DNA of 64,000 nucleotides, taken from the NCBI GenBank assembly GCA_016871775.1, contig VHCI01000004.1, forward strand, positions 1 to 64,000, read 5' to 3'. The notes under the pieces were generated by a model, which ran no database searches, had not been told where the DNA came from, and saw nothing but the letters and a program-made list of their open reading frames with translations. Below, piece by piece: positions 9,425 to 18,912 of this stretch. The stretch's first letter is position 1. Every line of letters begins with the position of its first letter. The DNA is from Verrucomicrobiota bacterium. Lineage in GTDB: Bacteria; Verrucomicrobiota; Verrucomicrobiia; Opitutales; Opitutaceae. The position numbers and the translations under genes were made by a program.

Positions 9425-10810
9425 TCAGAACCAGCCCGGGCGGTATTCCTTGGTGATAAACTGATTCGCGTCCAGGACGTTCGTGACCTTCATCGAGGCT
9501 GCGTCCCACTCGATCCGGCGGCGCGAGCGGATCGCGACGTTAGCGAGGAGCACGGCCTCGGTGAACGGGCCCGAGTACTCGAAGTTGGAGCCCGGCGTCG
9601 GCCCGCCCTTGATGCCGGCCAGCCACTCGGCGAACGGCCCGCCCTTGACCCGCGGGATCGTCTTGGCTGGCAGGGTGGGGGTGACCTCGCGCATCTTCAC
9701 CTCGGGGATGATGCGGACCGTCTCATAGTAAAAGCTGCAGAGGACCGTGGCCTTACTCCCGAAGAGGAGCGTGCCGGCTTCCGGGTTCAAGTCGCGGCTG
9801 AACTCCAGCTCGCGGGGCAGCGGCGGGATCAGGCCGCCGTCGGACCACGTATACTTCACCGGCGGCAGGTTCCCGCGCGCGGGGAAATGGTTCGTAACGA
9901 TCGAGGCGAGGGGCGACGCGACGTCCGTCGCCTGGGTCGCCATCGCCTCGACCGCGATGGGGGCGCCGAGGTTAAGCGCCCAATAGGCACCGTCCATTAT
10001 GTGGCAGGCCACATCGCCGAAGGCGCCGGTGCCGAAGTCCCACCATCCGCGCCACTTCCACGGCATATAAGCGGGGTCGTAGGCCCGGGCGGCGGCGACG
10101 CCGAGCCAAGCATCCCAGTTCACGCCGGGGGGCACCACCGGGATCGCCTTGGCATGGTCGGGGCGCTTGAACGAGCCGAGAGGCTCGCGCCACGGCGGGA
10201 AGAAGGGGCGGTTGGTCCAGCTGACAATCTCCCGCACCTCGCCGAGCACGCCCGCCTCGAACCATTCCTTGAGGATGCGGCAGCCCTCGTCGGCGTGGCC
10301 TTGGTTGCCCATCTGGGTGACGACCTTCTTCTCCTTGGCGCGCGCCGCGAGCTGGCGGGCTTCCCAGACGGTGTGGGAGAGGGGTTTCTCGACGTAGACG
10401 TGCTTGCCTAGGCCCATCGCGGTCATCGCCGCGGCGAAATGCATATGGTCCGGCGTGGAGATCGTGACCGCGTCGATCTGCCCGGCCATCCGGTCGAACA
10501 TCTTCCGGTAATCGTCGAAGCGGGCGGCGCCGTTGTGGCGGGCAGATTCCTCCGGGAACTTCTCCCCGAAGGTCTTGAGCGAGGCGTTGCAGCGGCCCTC
10601 GTCGACGTCGCAGATCGCGACAATGTTCTCGTCTTTCATCGCCTGCACGGCGGCGCCGCCGCGGCCGCCGGCACCGATGATGGCGACGTTAAGGCGCTTG
10701 CCGGGGGGCGGGGTGCCGGCGGGCTGGGCGCGGAGCACGGCAGGAAACGCGAGCGTGCCGGCGGCCGAGGCGGATTTGAGGAAGGTGCGGCGCGGGAGGG
10801 GAGGCGGCAT
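9425..10810 (-). CDS. Gfo/Idh/MocA family oxidoreductase with Tat signal
   Basis: MPPPLPRRTFLKSASAAGTLAFPAVLRAQ leader; LNVAIIGAGGRGGAAVQAMKDENIVAICDVD; VYVEKPLSHTVWEARQLA. Confidence 0.92.
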   Translation of the reverse strand: MPPPLPRRTFLKSASAAGTLAFPAVLRAQPAGTPPPGKRLNVAIIGAGGRGGAAVQAMKDENIVAICDVDEGRCNASLKTFGEKFPEESARHNGAARFDDYRKMFDRMAGQIDAVTISTPDHMHFAAAMTAMGLGKHVYVEKPLSHTVWEARQLAARAKEKKVVTQMGNQGHADEGCRILKEWFEAGVLGEVREIVSWTNRPFFPPWREPLGSFKRPDHAKAIPVVPPGVNWDAWLGVAAARAYDPAYMPWKWRGWWDFGTGAFGDVACHIMDGAYWALNLGAPIAVEAMATQATDVASPLASIVTNHFPARGNLPPVKYTWSDGGLIPPLPRELEFSRDLNPEAGTLLFGSKATVLCSFYYETVRIIPEVKMREVTPTLPAKTIPRVKGGPFAEWLAGIKGGPTPGSNFEYSGPFTEAVLLANVAIRSRRRIEWDAASMKVTNVLDANQFITKEYRPGWF

Positions 10811-10924
10811 AGGGGGTGGGATGCGGCAGGGTGCGGGAGGCGGCGGACCGGGGGCAATCCCGGATTCGGCGCGGGGAAACTTGGGATTGCCGTTCCGCGG
10901 GCCGGAGACTGTGCTCGTCCAACG

Positions 10925-11224
10925 ATGCTCGTACACACCGTTTATTTCTGGCTGCGTTCCGACCTTACCGCCGAACAGCGCACGGATTTCCGCCGGGGCG
11001 TGGAATCCCTCGGGGGTATCCGGGCGGTGAAGGCGATCTACGTCGGTACCCCGGCAAAGACGGCCAAGCGACCGATCATCGACGACTCTTATTCCGTGGC
11101 GCTGACCGTGGTGTGCGAGGGCGTGGCGGGCCACGACGCCTATCAGGTCGATCCGCTGCACCAAGCTTTCGTGGAGCACTTCAAGACCTTCTGGACGCGT
11201 GTCCAGATCTACGACGCGGAGTGA
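10925..11224 (+). CDS. Dabb (stress-responsive alpha/beta barrel) domain protein
   Basis: MLVHTVYFWLRSDLTAEQRTDFRRGVESLGGI...VGTPAKTAKRPIIDDSYSVALTVVCEGVAGHDAYQVDPLHQAFVE. Confidence 0.85.
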   Translation: MLVHTVYFWLRSDLTAEQRTDFRRGVESLGGIRAVKAIYVGTPAKTAKRPIIDDSYSVALTVVCEGVAGHDAYQVDPLHQAFVEHFKTFWTRVQIYDAE

Positions 11225-11289
11225 ACCTCGCCGGCCGGCCGCGCGCTTGACCCGGGCGGGGCAGGCGCGGGAGGTTGGCGCTACCCGTT

Positions 11290-12852
11290 ATGCGTTCCCT
11301 CCCGCGCTACCTCAGGCCTGCAATGGTTTCCCTCGGATTGCTGGCTTGCGCGCTGGCGCCCATTACGGCCCACGCGGCCGAGGCCCGGCCCAACGTGATC
11401 GTGATTATGGCCGACGACCTCGGCTACGGTGATCTCTCATGTTACGGGGCGACCGAGCTGGCCACGCCCCATATCGATCGGCTCGCAGCCGAGGGGCTGC
11501 GGTTCACCAGCGGCTACTGCTCGGCCTCCACCTGCACCCCCACCCGCTACTCCTTTCTCACCGGCGCCTATGCCTTCCGCCGGAAGGGGACGGGCATCGC
11601 CCCACCCAACGGCCGCCTCGTCGTGCCGCCGGAGGTTCCGACCTCCGCGGGCGTCCTCCGCGCCGCGGGCTACCGCACCGCCGTGATCGGCAAGTGGCAC
11701 CTCGGGCTCGGCGGCGAAAAAGGCCCCAACTGGAATGGCGAAATCCGCCCCGGGCCGCGCGAGATCGGCTTCGAGCACAGTTTCCTGCTGCCCACCACCA
11801 ACGACCGCGTGCCGCAGGTCTACGTCAGGAACGGCCGCGTGCTCAACCTGGACCCGGCGGATCCGCTCTGGGTCGGCGACCGCACCCCGTCACCGGACCA
11901 CGTCACTGGTATCTCCCACCGTTCCACGCTGAAGATGGACTGGTCGCACGGCCACAACGGCACCATTCACAATGGGATCAGCCGCATCGGTTTTTACACT
12001 GGCGGCCATGCGGCGCGGTTTCGCGACGAGGACCTCGCCGACCAGTGGGTCGAACAGTCGGTGGTTTGGCTGGAACAGGTGCGGGATCAGCCGTTCTTCC
12101 TCTTCTTCGCGTCCCACGACCTGCACGTCCCCCGGAAGCCGCACGAGCGGTTCCACGGCGTGACCAAGCTTGGGTTCCGCGGCGACAGCATCGCGCAGTT
12201 CGACTGGAGCGTGGGGGAGCTGATGAAGGCCCTCGACCGGCTCGGGCTGGCGGAGCGCACGCTCGTGGTGCTCTGCTCGGACAACGGGCCGGTGATGGAC
12301 GATGGGTACAAGGACGAGGCGCTGGAGAAGCGGGGCAACCATCGCGCCGGCGGGCCCCTCCGGGGTGGCAAGTACAGCGTATACGAAGGCGGCACGCGGA
12401 CCCCATTCATCGCCCGCTGGAAGGGCCGGATCCGGCCTGGGGTGAGCGACGCGATTGTCTGCACGATCGACCTGCCGGCCAGCTTGGCGGCGCTGGCGGG
12501 GACGAACGTGCCGGCGGAGGCGTTTCCGGACAGCTTCGACCTGTCGGGCGCGCTGCTCGGGCGGGCGGGGGCCGCGGGGCGCGACCATCTGATCCAGCAG
12601 GACAACGGGCAGGGGGGCAACTTCGGTTTACGCGAGGGCCGGTGGAAGCTCGTGCGCCACGACTCGCGTTCTGCGTACAACACTGTGGTCGAGCGGACCC
12701 TGGGCCGGGAGCCGGTGCCGCAGTTCCAGCTGTTTGACCTGGAGACGGACATAGGGGAGACGCGCGATGTGAGCGCGGCGCACCCCGAGGTGGCGGCGCG
12801 CCTGCAGGCGCGGCTGGCGCAGCTCATCGCCGCCGGCCGCAGCCGCGGCTAA
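11290..12852 (+). CDS. Arylsulfatase (formylglycine-dependent)
   Basis: ARPNVIVIMADDLGYGDLSCYG; CTPTRYSFLTGAY sulfatase signature; YRTAVIGKWHLG. Confidence 0.93.
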   Translation: MRSLPRYLRPAMVSLGLLACALAPITAHAAEARPNVIVIMADDLGYGDLSCYGATELATPHIDRLAAEGLRFTSGYCSASTCTPTRYSFLTGAYAFRRKGTGIAPPNGRLVVPPEVPTSAGVLRAAGYRTAVIGKWHLGLGGEKGPNWNGEIRPGPREIGFEHSFLLPTTNDRVPQVYVRNGRVLNLDPADPLWVGDRTPSPDHVTGISHRSTLKMDWSHGHNGTIHNGISRIGFYTGGHAARFRDEDLADQWVEQSVVWLEQVRDQPFFLFFASHDLHVPRKPHERFHGVTKLGFRGDSIAQFDWSVGELMKALDRLGLAERTLVVLCSDNGPVMDDGYKDEALEKRGNHRAGGPLRGGKYSVYEGGTRTPFIARWKGRIRPGVSDAIVCTIDLPASLAALAGTNVPAEAFPDSFDLSGALLGRAGAAGRDHLIQQDNGQGGNFGLREGRWKLVRHDSRSAYNTVVERTLGREPVPQFQLFDLETDIGETRDVSAAHPEVAARLQARLAQLIAAGRSRG

Positions 12853-12878
12853 GCGCGGGAAGGGCAGTACGTCGCCCG

Positions 12879-14312
12879 ATGGCCAAGCTCCCTGCCGTCC
12901 GCTTCCTGCTGCCCCTCCTGCTGCCCCTCGCCCTGCTGGCGGCGGTGCCGGCGCGGCCGGATTTGGTCGTGTTCCTCACGGACGACCAGAGCCAAGGGGA
13001 TGTGTCGCCCTACGGGGGTGGGGGCATCCGCACGCCTAACCTGCAGGCCCTTGCTGATGGCGGGCTCACCTTCACCCGCGCCTACGTCGCCTCGCCCAGT
13101 TGCGCCCCGAGCCGCGCCGCCCTGCTGACCGGGCGGATGCCGGCCCGCAATGGCGCCGAGGCCAACCACAGCCGCCCGCAGCCCGGCCTGCGCAAATGGC
13201 CCGCGTACTTCCAAGAGCTGGGCTATGAGGTCGTCGCCTTTGGCAAGGTCTCCCATTACCGGCAGGCGGGCGAGTATGGCTTCGACGCCCACGGCCACGA
13301 TGTCCTGCACGGCCACGCGGGCATGCAGGCGGCGATCGACTTCCTGCAGCGGCGGCCGCGCGCCGGCGCCAGGCCCCTCTGCCTGATGGTGGGCAGCCAT
13401 TGGCCCCACGTGCCTTGGCCGGACGAGGCCCCGGAGTACGATCCCGCCCGCCTGCCCCTGCCCCCCGGCAGCATCGACACCCCGCGGACCCGCGCCTGGC
13501 GCGCGCGTTACGCCGCAGCGGTCACCCGGGGCGACGACCAGCTCGGCGAGATCCTCGCGGCGGTCCGCACCTACCTCGCGCCGGATGTTCTTGTGCTCTT
13601 CACCGCCGACCACGGGGCCCAGTGGCCCCTCGGCAAATGGAACCTTTACGAGGCCGGCGTCTGCGTGCCGCTCGTCGTGTCCTGGCCGGGCCGCATCCGC
13701 CCGGGCGGGCGCACCGACGCGATGGTCAGCTGGGTGGACCTGTTGCCCACGCTGCTGGAAGCCGCGGGCGGGCGGCCGCCGGCGGACCTCGATGGACGTT
13801 CCTTCTTGGCGGTCCTGACCGGGGCGGCGGCGAGTCACCGCGACCGGATCTTCACCACCCACAGCAACGACGGGCGGATGAACGTGTACCCCGCCCGGGC
13901 CGTGCGCGACCAGCAGTGGAAGTACATCCGCAACCTGCGGCCCGAGCTCGCGTTCACCACCCACATCGACCTCGTCGGCGGGCGCCTGGGCCAGCGCGAT
14001 TTCTTCGCCACCTGGGAGGCGGCGGCGGGGCGTGATCCCGCGGCGGCGGCCGTGCTCGAGCGGTACCATCGCCGGCCCGCGGAGGAGCTCTACAACCTGG
14101 CTGTGGACCCGGCTGAGCAGGTGAATCTGGCCGCGGACCCGCGGTACGGCGCCCGCCTCGCGGCCCTGCGGGGGGAACTCGACGCGTGGATGAAGGAACA
14201 GGGCGACCGCCAGACGATCACCGTGGAGGGACGGCCGCTGGCGGACCGGAAAAGCTACGGCCCTGGCGGCGCGGCCGCCGAGGAGGCCGCGAAGAGGAAA
14301 AAGGGCAAGTAG
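12879..14312 (+). CDS. Sulfatase (heparan N-sulfatase/SGSH-like)
   Basis: PDLVVFLTDDQSQGDVSPYG; CAPSRAALLTGRMPARNG; VLFTADHGAQWPLGKWNLYEAGVCVPLVVSWPG. Confidence 0.92.
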   Translation: MAKLPAVRFLLPLLLPLALLAAVPARPDLVVFLTDDQSQGDVSPYGGGGIRTPNLQALADGGLTFTRAYVASPSCAPSRAALLTGRMPARNGAEANHSRPQPGLRKWPAYFQELGYEVVAFGKVSHYRQAGEYGFDAHGHDVLHGHAGMQAAIDFLQRRPRAGARPLCLMVGSHWPHVPWPDEAPEYDPARLPLPPGSIDTPRTRAWRARYAAAVTRGDDQLGEILAAVRTYLAPDVLVLFTADHGAQWPLGKWNLYEAGVCVPLVVSWPGRIRPGGRTDAMVSWVDLLPTLLEAAGGRPPADLDGRSFLAVLTGAAASHRDRIFTTHSNDGRMNVYPARAVRDQQWKYIRNLRPELAFTTHIDLVGGRLGQRDFFATWEAAAGRDPAAAAVLERYHRRPAEELYNLAVDPAEQVNLAADPRYGARLAALRGELDAWMKEQGDRQTITVEGRPLADRKSYGPGGAAAEEAAKRKKGK

Positions 14313-14324
14313 CCCGGGGGCGGA

Positions 14325-15860
14325 TCAGTCCGGGATCGCGTCGCCGCGGCGGACAGGCTTGCCCTCCCAGATGGCCTCGTCGGTGCGGGAGTCGTAGGTG
14401 AGGACCCGGTTGGCGCTGCCGGCGGCGGGTGGCAGGTCGATTTTCGGCAGCCAGCGGCGGTGCTCGGCGACCACGGCGGCGTGTTCCGGGCGGCCGATCA
14501 GGTTCGTCCACTCGCGCGGATCGGCGTCGTGGTCGTAAAATTCCTCCGCGCCGTCCGCGTAGCGGATGTAGCGCCAGCGCTCGCTGCGGATGCCGTGGTT
14601 GCCTTGGTTGTGGCTGGTGATGGCGGGGCGTTCGCGCTGGCGGGCGGCGTCCCGGAGCTGCGGCACGAGGCTTAGCCCCTCAAGGTCGGCGCGGGGCGTG
14701 AGCCCGCAGAGCTCGACCAGCGTGGGGTAGATATCCATCAGCTCGGCGGGCTGGCGGGAGCGGCCGCCGGGAGATACGCCGGGGCCGGCGAAGATGAGGG
14801 GCACGCGGGTACCGTTGTCCCAGAGCGTATTCTTGCCGGTGATGCCCTTCTCGCCGAGGTGCCAGCCGTGGTCGCCCCAGACGACGACGACCGTGTTCTC
14901 CGCCAGCCCCTGCTCCTGGAGGGCCGCGAGGACCCGGCCGATCTGGGCGTCGACGAAGCTGGTGCAGGCCAGGTAGGAGCGGACGAGGTTGCGCCATTGC
15001 TGATTGTCGCGGATCCACTTCAGGCGGGGCTCGGGGAGGTTCCAGTGGAGGTACCAAGAGAAGCGGGGCGTGTCGGCGCGGTCGTCCTCGAGGATCTTCG
15101 GCAGGACGCTGTCGTCATCCGGGTAGAGGTCGAACCACGGCTGGGTGGCGTAGCAGGGCACGTGGGGCAGGAAGAAGCCGGCGGCCAGAAAGAAGGGCTG
15201 GTCGCGCGGGACGTTGCGGAGCTGCTCGATGGCCCAGCTTGCGACCTGGTAGTCGCCCTTGTCCTCGTCACGATGGGGGAACACGCCCCAGTCCATCAGG
15301 GGGTGGTTGCCCATCGGGGCGGGGGGAATGAGCTTCTTGTCGGGACGGACGCCGATGCCCGGGTTGGGGCCGACGACGTGGAATTCCCGGGGGCCGTCGG
15401 CGGCGGGCCCCTTGACCTTCGCCTTGCCGCCACCGGGGTTGCCGGCCCCGCCGTGGTAAATCTTCCCGGCGGCGAGCGTGCGGTAGCCGTGGGCGGCGAA
15501 GTGCTGCGGGAGCGAGACGCGGTCTTTCCACTCGGGCAGCGTGCGAAACCACGGGGCGAGACCGTAGATGCCGGTGGTGGTGGGGCGGAGGCCGAGCATC
15601 AGGCTCGTGCGGGAGGGGTTGCAGAGCGGGGCGTTGCAGTGGGCGTTGAGCATCGACGTCCCGCGCGCGGCGAGGCGGTCGAGGTGGGGAGTCTTGGCGA
15701 GCGGATGGCCACCGAGGTGCCCGAGCCAGTCGTTCTGGTCGTCGATGGCGATGAACAGCACGTTGGCGCGGCGGGGTACCGCAGGGGCCGCGGCGACGGC
15801 GGGCAGGACCGCGGCGAGGACGAACGCGACCAGAAGGCAGGCGGGGAGCAGGCGGGACAT
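14325..15860 (-). CDS. Sulfatase (iduronate-2-sulfatase-like)
   Basis: MSRLLPACLLVAFVLAAVLPAVAAAPAVPRRANVLFIAIDDQNDWLGHLGGHPLAKTPHLDRLA; CNPSRTSLMLGLRP; WGDHGWHLGEKGITGKNTLWDNGTRVPLIF. Confidence 0.93.
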   Translation of the reverse strand: MSRLLPACLLVAFVLAAVLPAVAAAPAVPRRANVLFIAIDDQNDWLGHLGGHPLAKTPHLDRLAARGTSMLNAHCNAPLCNPSRTSLMLGLRPTTTGIYGLAPWFRTLPEWKDRVSLPQHFAAHGYRTLAAGKIYHGGAGNPGGGKAKVKGPAADGPREFHVVGPNPGIGVRPDKKLIPPAPMGNHPLMDWGVFPHRDEDKGDYQVASWAIEQLRNVPRDQPFFLAAGFFLPHVPCYATQPWFDLYPDDDSVLPKILEDDRADTPRFSWYLHWNLPEPRLKWIRDNQQWRNLVRSYLACTSFVDAQIGRVLAALQEQGLAENTVVVVWGDHGWHLGEKGITGKNTLWDNGTRVPLIFAGPGVSPGGRSRQPAELMDIYPTLVELCGLTPRADLEGLSLVPQLRDAARQRERPAITSHNQGNHGIRSERWRYIRYADGAEEFYDHDADPREWTNLIGRPEHAAVVAEHRRWLPKIDLPPAAGSANRVLTYDSRTDEAIWEGKPVRRGDAIPD

Positions 15861-15974
15861 AAGGGAGGCGGGGCCAGTCAGGCTCGCGGCGTGGCCGGGG
15901 CATTTGAAGCAAATTCCGCGCGGGGACCGCGGAGCCAACTTGCGTCCCGGCGTGGCCCGTGGCACCGGAATCGT

Positions 15975-18272
15975 ATGGAAGGCACCGGACTCATCCAAGA
16001 CCTGGCGATCGTGCTGCTCGCGGCGGGCGTGGCGGGGGCGCTTTGCCGGCGCTTCGGGTTGTCCGTCATCGTGGGTTACCTCGTAGCGGGGATGTTAGTC
16101 GGTCCATTCACCCCGCCTTTCTCGTTCGTGCAGGATGTGGAAAGGATCCGGACGCTCTCGCAGGTTGGCCTGGTCTTCCTGATGTTCGGGATTGGGCTGG
16201 GGCTCAGCCTGACCAAGCTGGGGCGGCTGGGGGCGCCGGCTCTGCTGGCGACGGGCGTGGGTGCGGTGCTGATGCTGGTGTTCACCAGGGCCTTGGGCGT
16301 GGCGCTGGGCTGGAGCGCGGCGCAAAGCCTCTATGTCTCGGCGATGCTGATGGTTTCGAGCTCGGCCGTGATCGCCAAGGTGATCGCGGAGCTGAACCTC
16401 GGGCACGAGCGACCGGCGCAGGTGGCGCTGGGGGTGACGTTGCTCGAAGACATCGTAGCCGTGGTGATGCTGACCCTGCTCGGGGCGCAGGCCGCGGGTG
16501 GCGCTGGCGGGGGGCAACTGGGGCCGGTGCTGGCCGGGATGGGGGCGTTCGTGACGCTGCTCGTGGGAGCGGGGCTGCTGATGGTGCCGCGGGTGTTGCG
16601 GCGGCTGGAGGCCCGGGCGGACCCGGAGCTGCAGACCATCGTGGTGGCGGGCCTGCTGTTTTTGCTGGCGGTGGTGGCGGCGCGAGCGGGGTATTCGCTG
16701 GCCCTGGGGGCGTTCCTGCTGGGGGCCATCGTGGCGGAACTGCCGCAGCGGGCGGGGGTGGAGCGGGCGTTCGCCGGGATGCGCGACCTCTTCAGCAGCG
16801 TGTTCTTTGTGTCCATCGGGATGATGCTGGACCCGCGCGAGCTGCTGCCGGTGCTGCCCGCGGCCTTGGGCCTGCTGGTCTTTGTGGTGGTGGCCCGGGC
16901 GACGGCGACGACCCTCGGTCTGGTCCTGTGCGGGACCCGCCCGCGGGATGCGCGGCGCGCGGGCCTGCTGCTGACGCCGCTGGGCGAGTTCACCTTCATC
17001 ATTGCCCAGCTGGGCGTCTCTGCCGCAGTGCTGCCGCCGCGCTTTTATCCCCTCGCGGTCGGCCTCGCCATCCTGACGGTGCTGGTGGTCCCGGCCCTGA
17101 ACCGCCGGGCCGAGGCCATCCTCGCGCTGCTAGGGCGGGTGGAGCCGCGTTGGATTGGTCGGGCCTTGGAGGCCTATCACGGCTGGCTGCAGGCGGTGCA
17201 GGCGCGGCCCCCGCGTTCGGTCGCGTGGCGGCTGGTGCGGGGGCGCCTGCCGCAGGTGGCGGCCGAGGCGCTGCTGGTCACCGGGGTAATGCTCTTCACG
17301 CCTCAGTTGCTGGAGCTGCTCCGGGCGCAGGCGCCGGCCTTTGGGTTGCCGGTGCGGACCGTGGAGCTGGCCTGCTGGGGCGCGGTCGGACTGGTCGCGT
17401 TGATTTTGCTGTTCGCCCTGTGGCGGAACCTGGCGGCGATCGCGCTGATCGTGGCGGAGTCGGTCGGGGATGGCGGCGGCCTGCCCACGGGGGTGGTGCA
17501 ACGGGTCCTGCGCGCGGTGCTGGCGCTCCTGCTCTTCGCGTGGGTGCAGGCGATCGCCCCGTTCGGCCCGCTGGGGGTGTGGGGTTGGCTGGTCGTGCTG
17601 GCTGGGGCGGTGGCGGTGGTCGCGTTCCTTTCCCGCAAGCTGATCTTCTGGCACAGCGAGTGGCGGGCGTCGGTGGATGCGGTGCTGACGGAGGATCCGC
17701 GGGCCGCGGCGGCCGCCCGCGCGGCCGAGCAGCGCGGACGCGATCTCGAGGCTTGGCAACTGAGTCTGGCGGAGGTCGTCGTGCCGGACGGCGCGGACTA
17801 CGCGGGCCGGACCCTCGCCCAGCTGGCGATCCCGGCGCGGCTGGGCTGCACCGTGCTGGAGATCGAGCGCAACGGGCACGTCGTCACCGCGCTGCGGCCG
17901 GACTTCCCAGTGTTTCCCGGAGACAAGCTGCTGCTTCTGGGGGCGCCGGCCCGGCTGGTCACCGCGCGGGGCGAACTGCAGCAGGCCCCCGCGGCGGCGC
18001 CGGCGGACGAGGAATTCCGGGGGTCCGTGCTGGAAACCTTCACTTTGCCCGCGGGTGGCTTTGAGGGGCGGACCTTGGCGGCGCTGCGGCTGGCCCAGCG
18101 GACGGGGGTGCGGGTGGTTGCCCGGGAGCGCCAGGGGGCGCGGGTGCTGGCGCCGGGCGGCGCGGAAACCCTCGTGGCAGGGGATTTGGTGCTGGTGGCG
18201 GGCACCCTTGCGGAGATCGGCGCGTTCCGGCGCTGGCTGGCCGCCGGTGGCTCCGCGGAGGCGTCTGCGTGA
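15975..18272 (+). CDS. Monovalent cation:proton antiporter (CPA2/KefB-like) with C-terminal TrkA-C domains
   Basis: Multiple TM segments: VGYLVAGMLVGPFTPPF, LMFGIGLGLSLTKL, GVTLLEDIVAVVML; two C-terminal TrkA-C-like repeats (ALRPDFPVFPGDKLLLLG ... VLAPGGAETLVAGDLVLVAG). Confidence 0.88.
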   Translation: MEGTGLIQDLAIVLLAAGVAGALCRRFGLSVIVGYLVAGMLVGPFTPPFSFVQDVERIRTLSQVGLVFLMFGIGLGLSLTKLGRLGAPALLATGVGAVLMLVFTRALGVALGWSAAQSLYVSAMLMVSSSAVIAKVIAELNLGHERPAQVALGVTLLEDIVAVVMLTLLGAQAAGGAGGGQLGPVLAGMGAFVTLLVGAGLLMVPRVLRRLEARADPELQTIVVAGLLFLLAVVAARAGYSLALGAFLLGAIVAELPQRAGVERAFAGMRDLFSSVFFVSIGMMLDPRELLPVLPAALGLLVFVVVARATATTLGLVLCGTRPRDARRAGLLLTPLGEFTFIIAQLGVSAAVLPPRFYPLAVGLAILTVLVVPALNRRAEAILALLGRVEPRWIGRALEAYHGWLQAVQARPPRSVAWRLVRGRLPQVAAEALLVTGVMLFTPQLLELLRAQAPAFGLPVRTVELACWGAVGLVALILLFALWRNLAAIALIVAESVGDGGGLPTGVVQRVLRAVLALLLFAWVQAIAPFGPLGVWGWLVVLAGAVAVVAFLSRKLIFWHSEWRASVDAVLTEDPRAAAAARAAEQRGRDLEAWQLSLAEVVVPDGADYAGRTLAQLAIPARLGCTVLEIERNGHVVTALRPDFPVFPGDKLLLLGAPARLVTARGELQQAPAAAPADEEFRGSVLETFTLPAGGFEGRTLAALRLAQRTGVRVVARERQGARVLAPGGAETLVAGDLVLVAGTLAEIGAFRRWLAAGGSAEASA

Positions 18273-18466
18273 AGGGCTTCGCGGACGAAGCGCGCCTCCG
18301 GGCCTGCGGCCGCAAGCGGCGCTACCGCAGCCAGGGCGACGCGCTGGACGCGGCCCTGCTGGCAGGAGTGGAGCGGGAGCGGTCCGCGTACCGCTGTGCG
18401 TACTGCGGCCAGTGGCACCTCACGACCCGCGAACGGGCTGAAGCGCCGCGGCGCGGCTTGCGTTAG
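18269..18466 (+). CDS. Small zinc-ribbon-like protein (65 aa), GTG start overlapping upstream stop
   Basis: RACGRKRRYRSQGDAL...YRCAYCGQWHLTTR; GTGA overlap with antiporter stop. Confidence 0.6.
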   Translation: MKGFADEARLRACGRKRRYRSQGDALDAALLAGVERERSAYRCAYCGQWHLTTRERAEAPRRGLR

Positions 18467-18513
18467 TCAACGAAAGGCTTGCGTCGCGCGTGGCCGGGCC
18501 CTGTTTCGAAGGG

Positions 18514-18879
18514 ATGTCGAGCCCCGTAGCCCTTGGAAGCCGCCCCGCGGATGCCGCGGGCGACGGCGTCTCGGTGTCCCGCCAAGCCCCGGCGGAGGGC
18601 TGGTTGCGGCAGGTGCGTCTGGCCCGCGGGGTTACGCAGCAGGCTTTGGCTGACGCCTTGGGCTGCAAGCGTCAGGCGTGTGCTCAGCTGGAGCGTTCGG
18701 AGGCCCGGGGGGCGATTTCACTTTATTCCCTGCGCAAGGCGGCCGCGGCGATGGACTGCGAGCTGGTCTACGCGCTCGTCCCGCGGGGGGCGGCCCAGGC
18801 AGTGAACGCAACCGCGAAGGAACCTGAGGCGGAGCGGCCGTGGGTGGCCGGCGAGGACTTGCCGACGAATCTGCTCTGA
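18514..18879 (+). CDS. XRE-type HTH protein resembling 'mobile mystery protein A'; possible GTG start at 18490
   Basis: GWLRQVRLARGVTQQALADALGCKRQACAQLERSEARGAISLYSLRKAAAAMDCELVYALVPRG. Confidence 0.75.
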   Translation: MSSPVALGSRPADAAGDGVSVSRQAPAEGWLRQVRLARGVTQQALADALGCKRQACAQLERSEARGAISLYSLRKAAAAMDCELVYALVPRGAAQAVNATAKEPEAERPWVAGEDLPTNLL

Positions 18880-18912
18880 GCTGGCGCCGGAGGCGGGCGC
18901 GGGCGCCGTCAG
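18876..18912. terminator. Candidate bidirectional hairpin between convergent genes (no T-tract)
   Basis: CTGA..GGCGCC...GGCGCC.TCAG; outer arms contain both TGA stop codons. Confidence 0.35.

Noticed and set aside
14859-15974. N-terminal about 370 aa of the 1137-aa ORF upstream of the antiporter
   Set aside because: Antisense to the iduronate-sulfatase-like gene; antiporter start MEGTGLIQDLAIVLLAAG at 15975 is clear.
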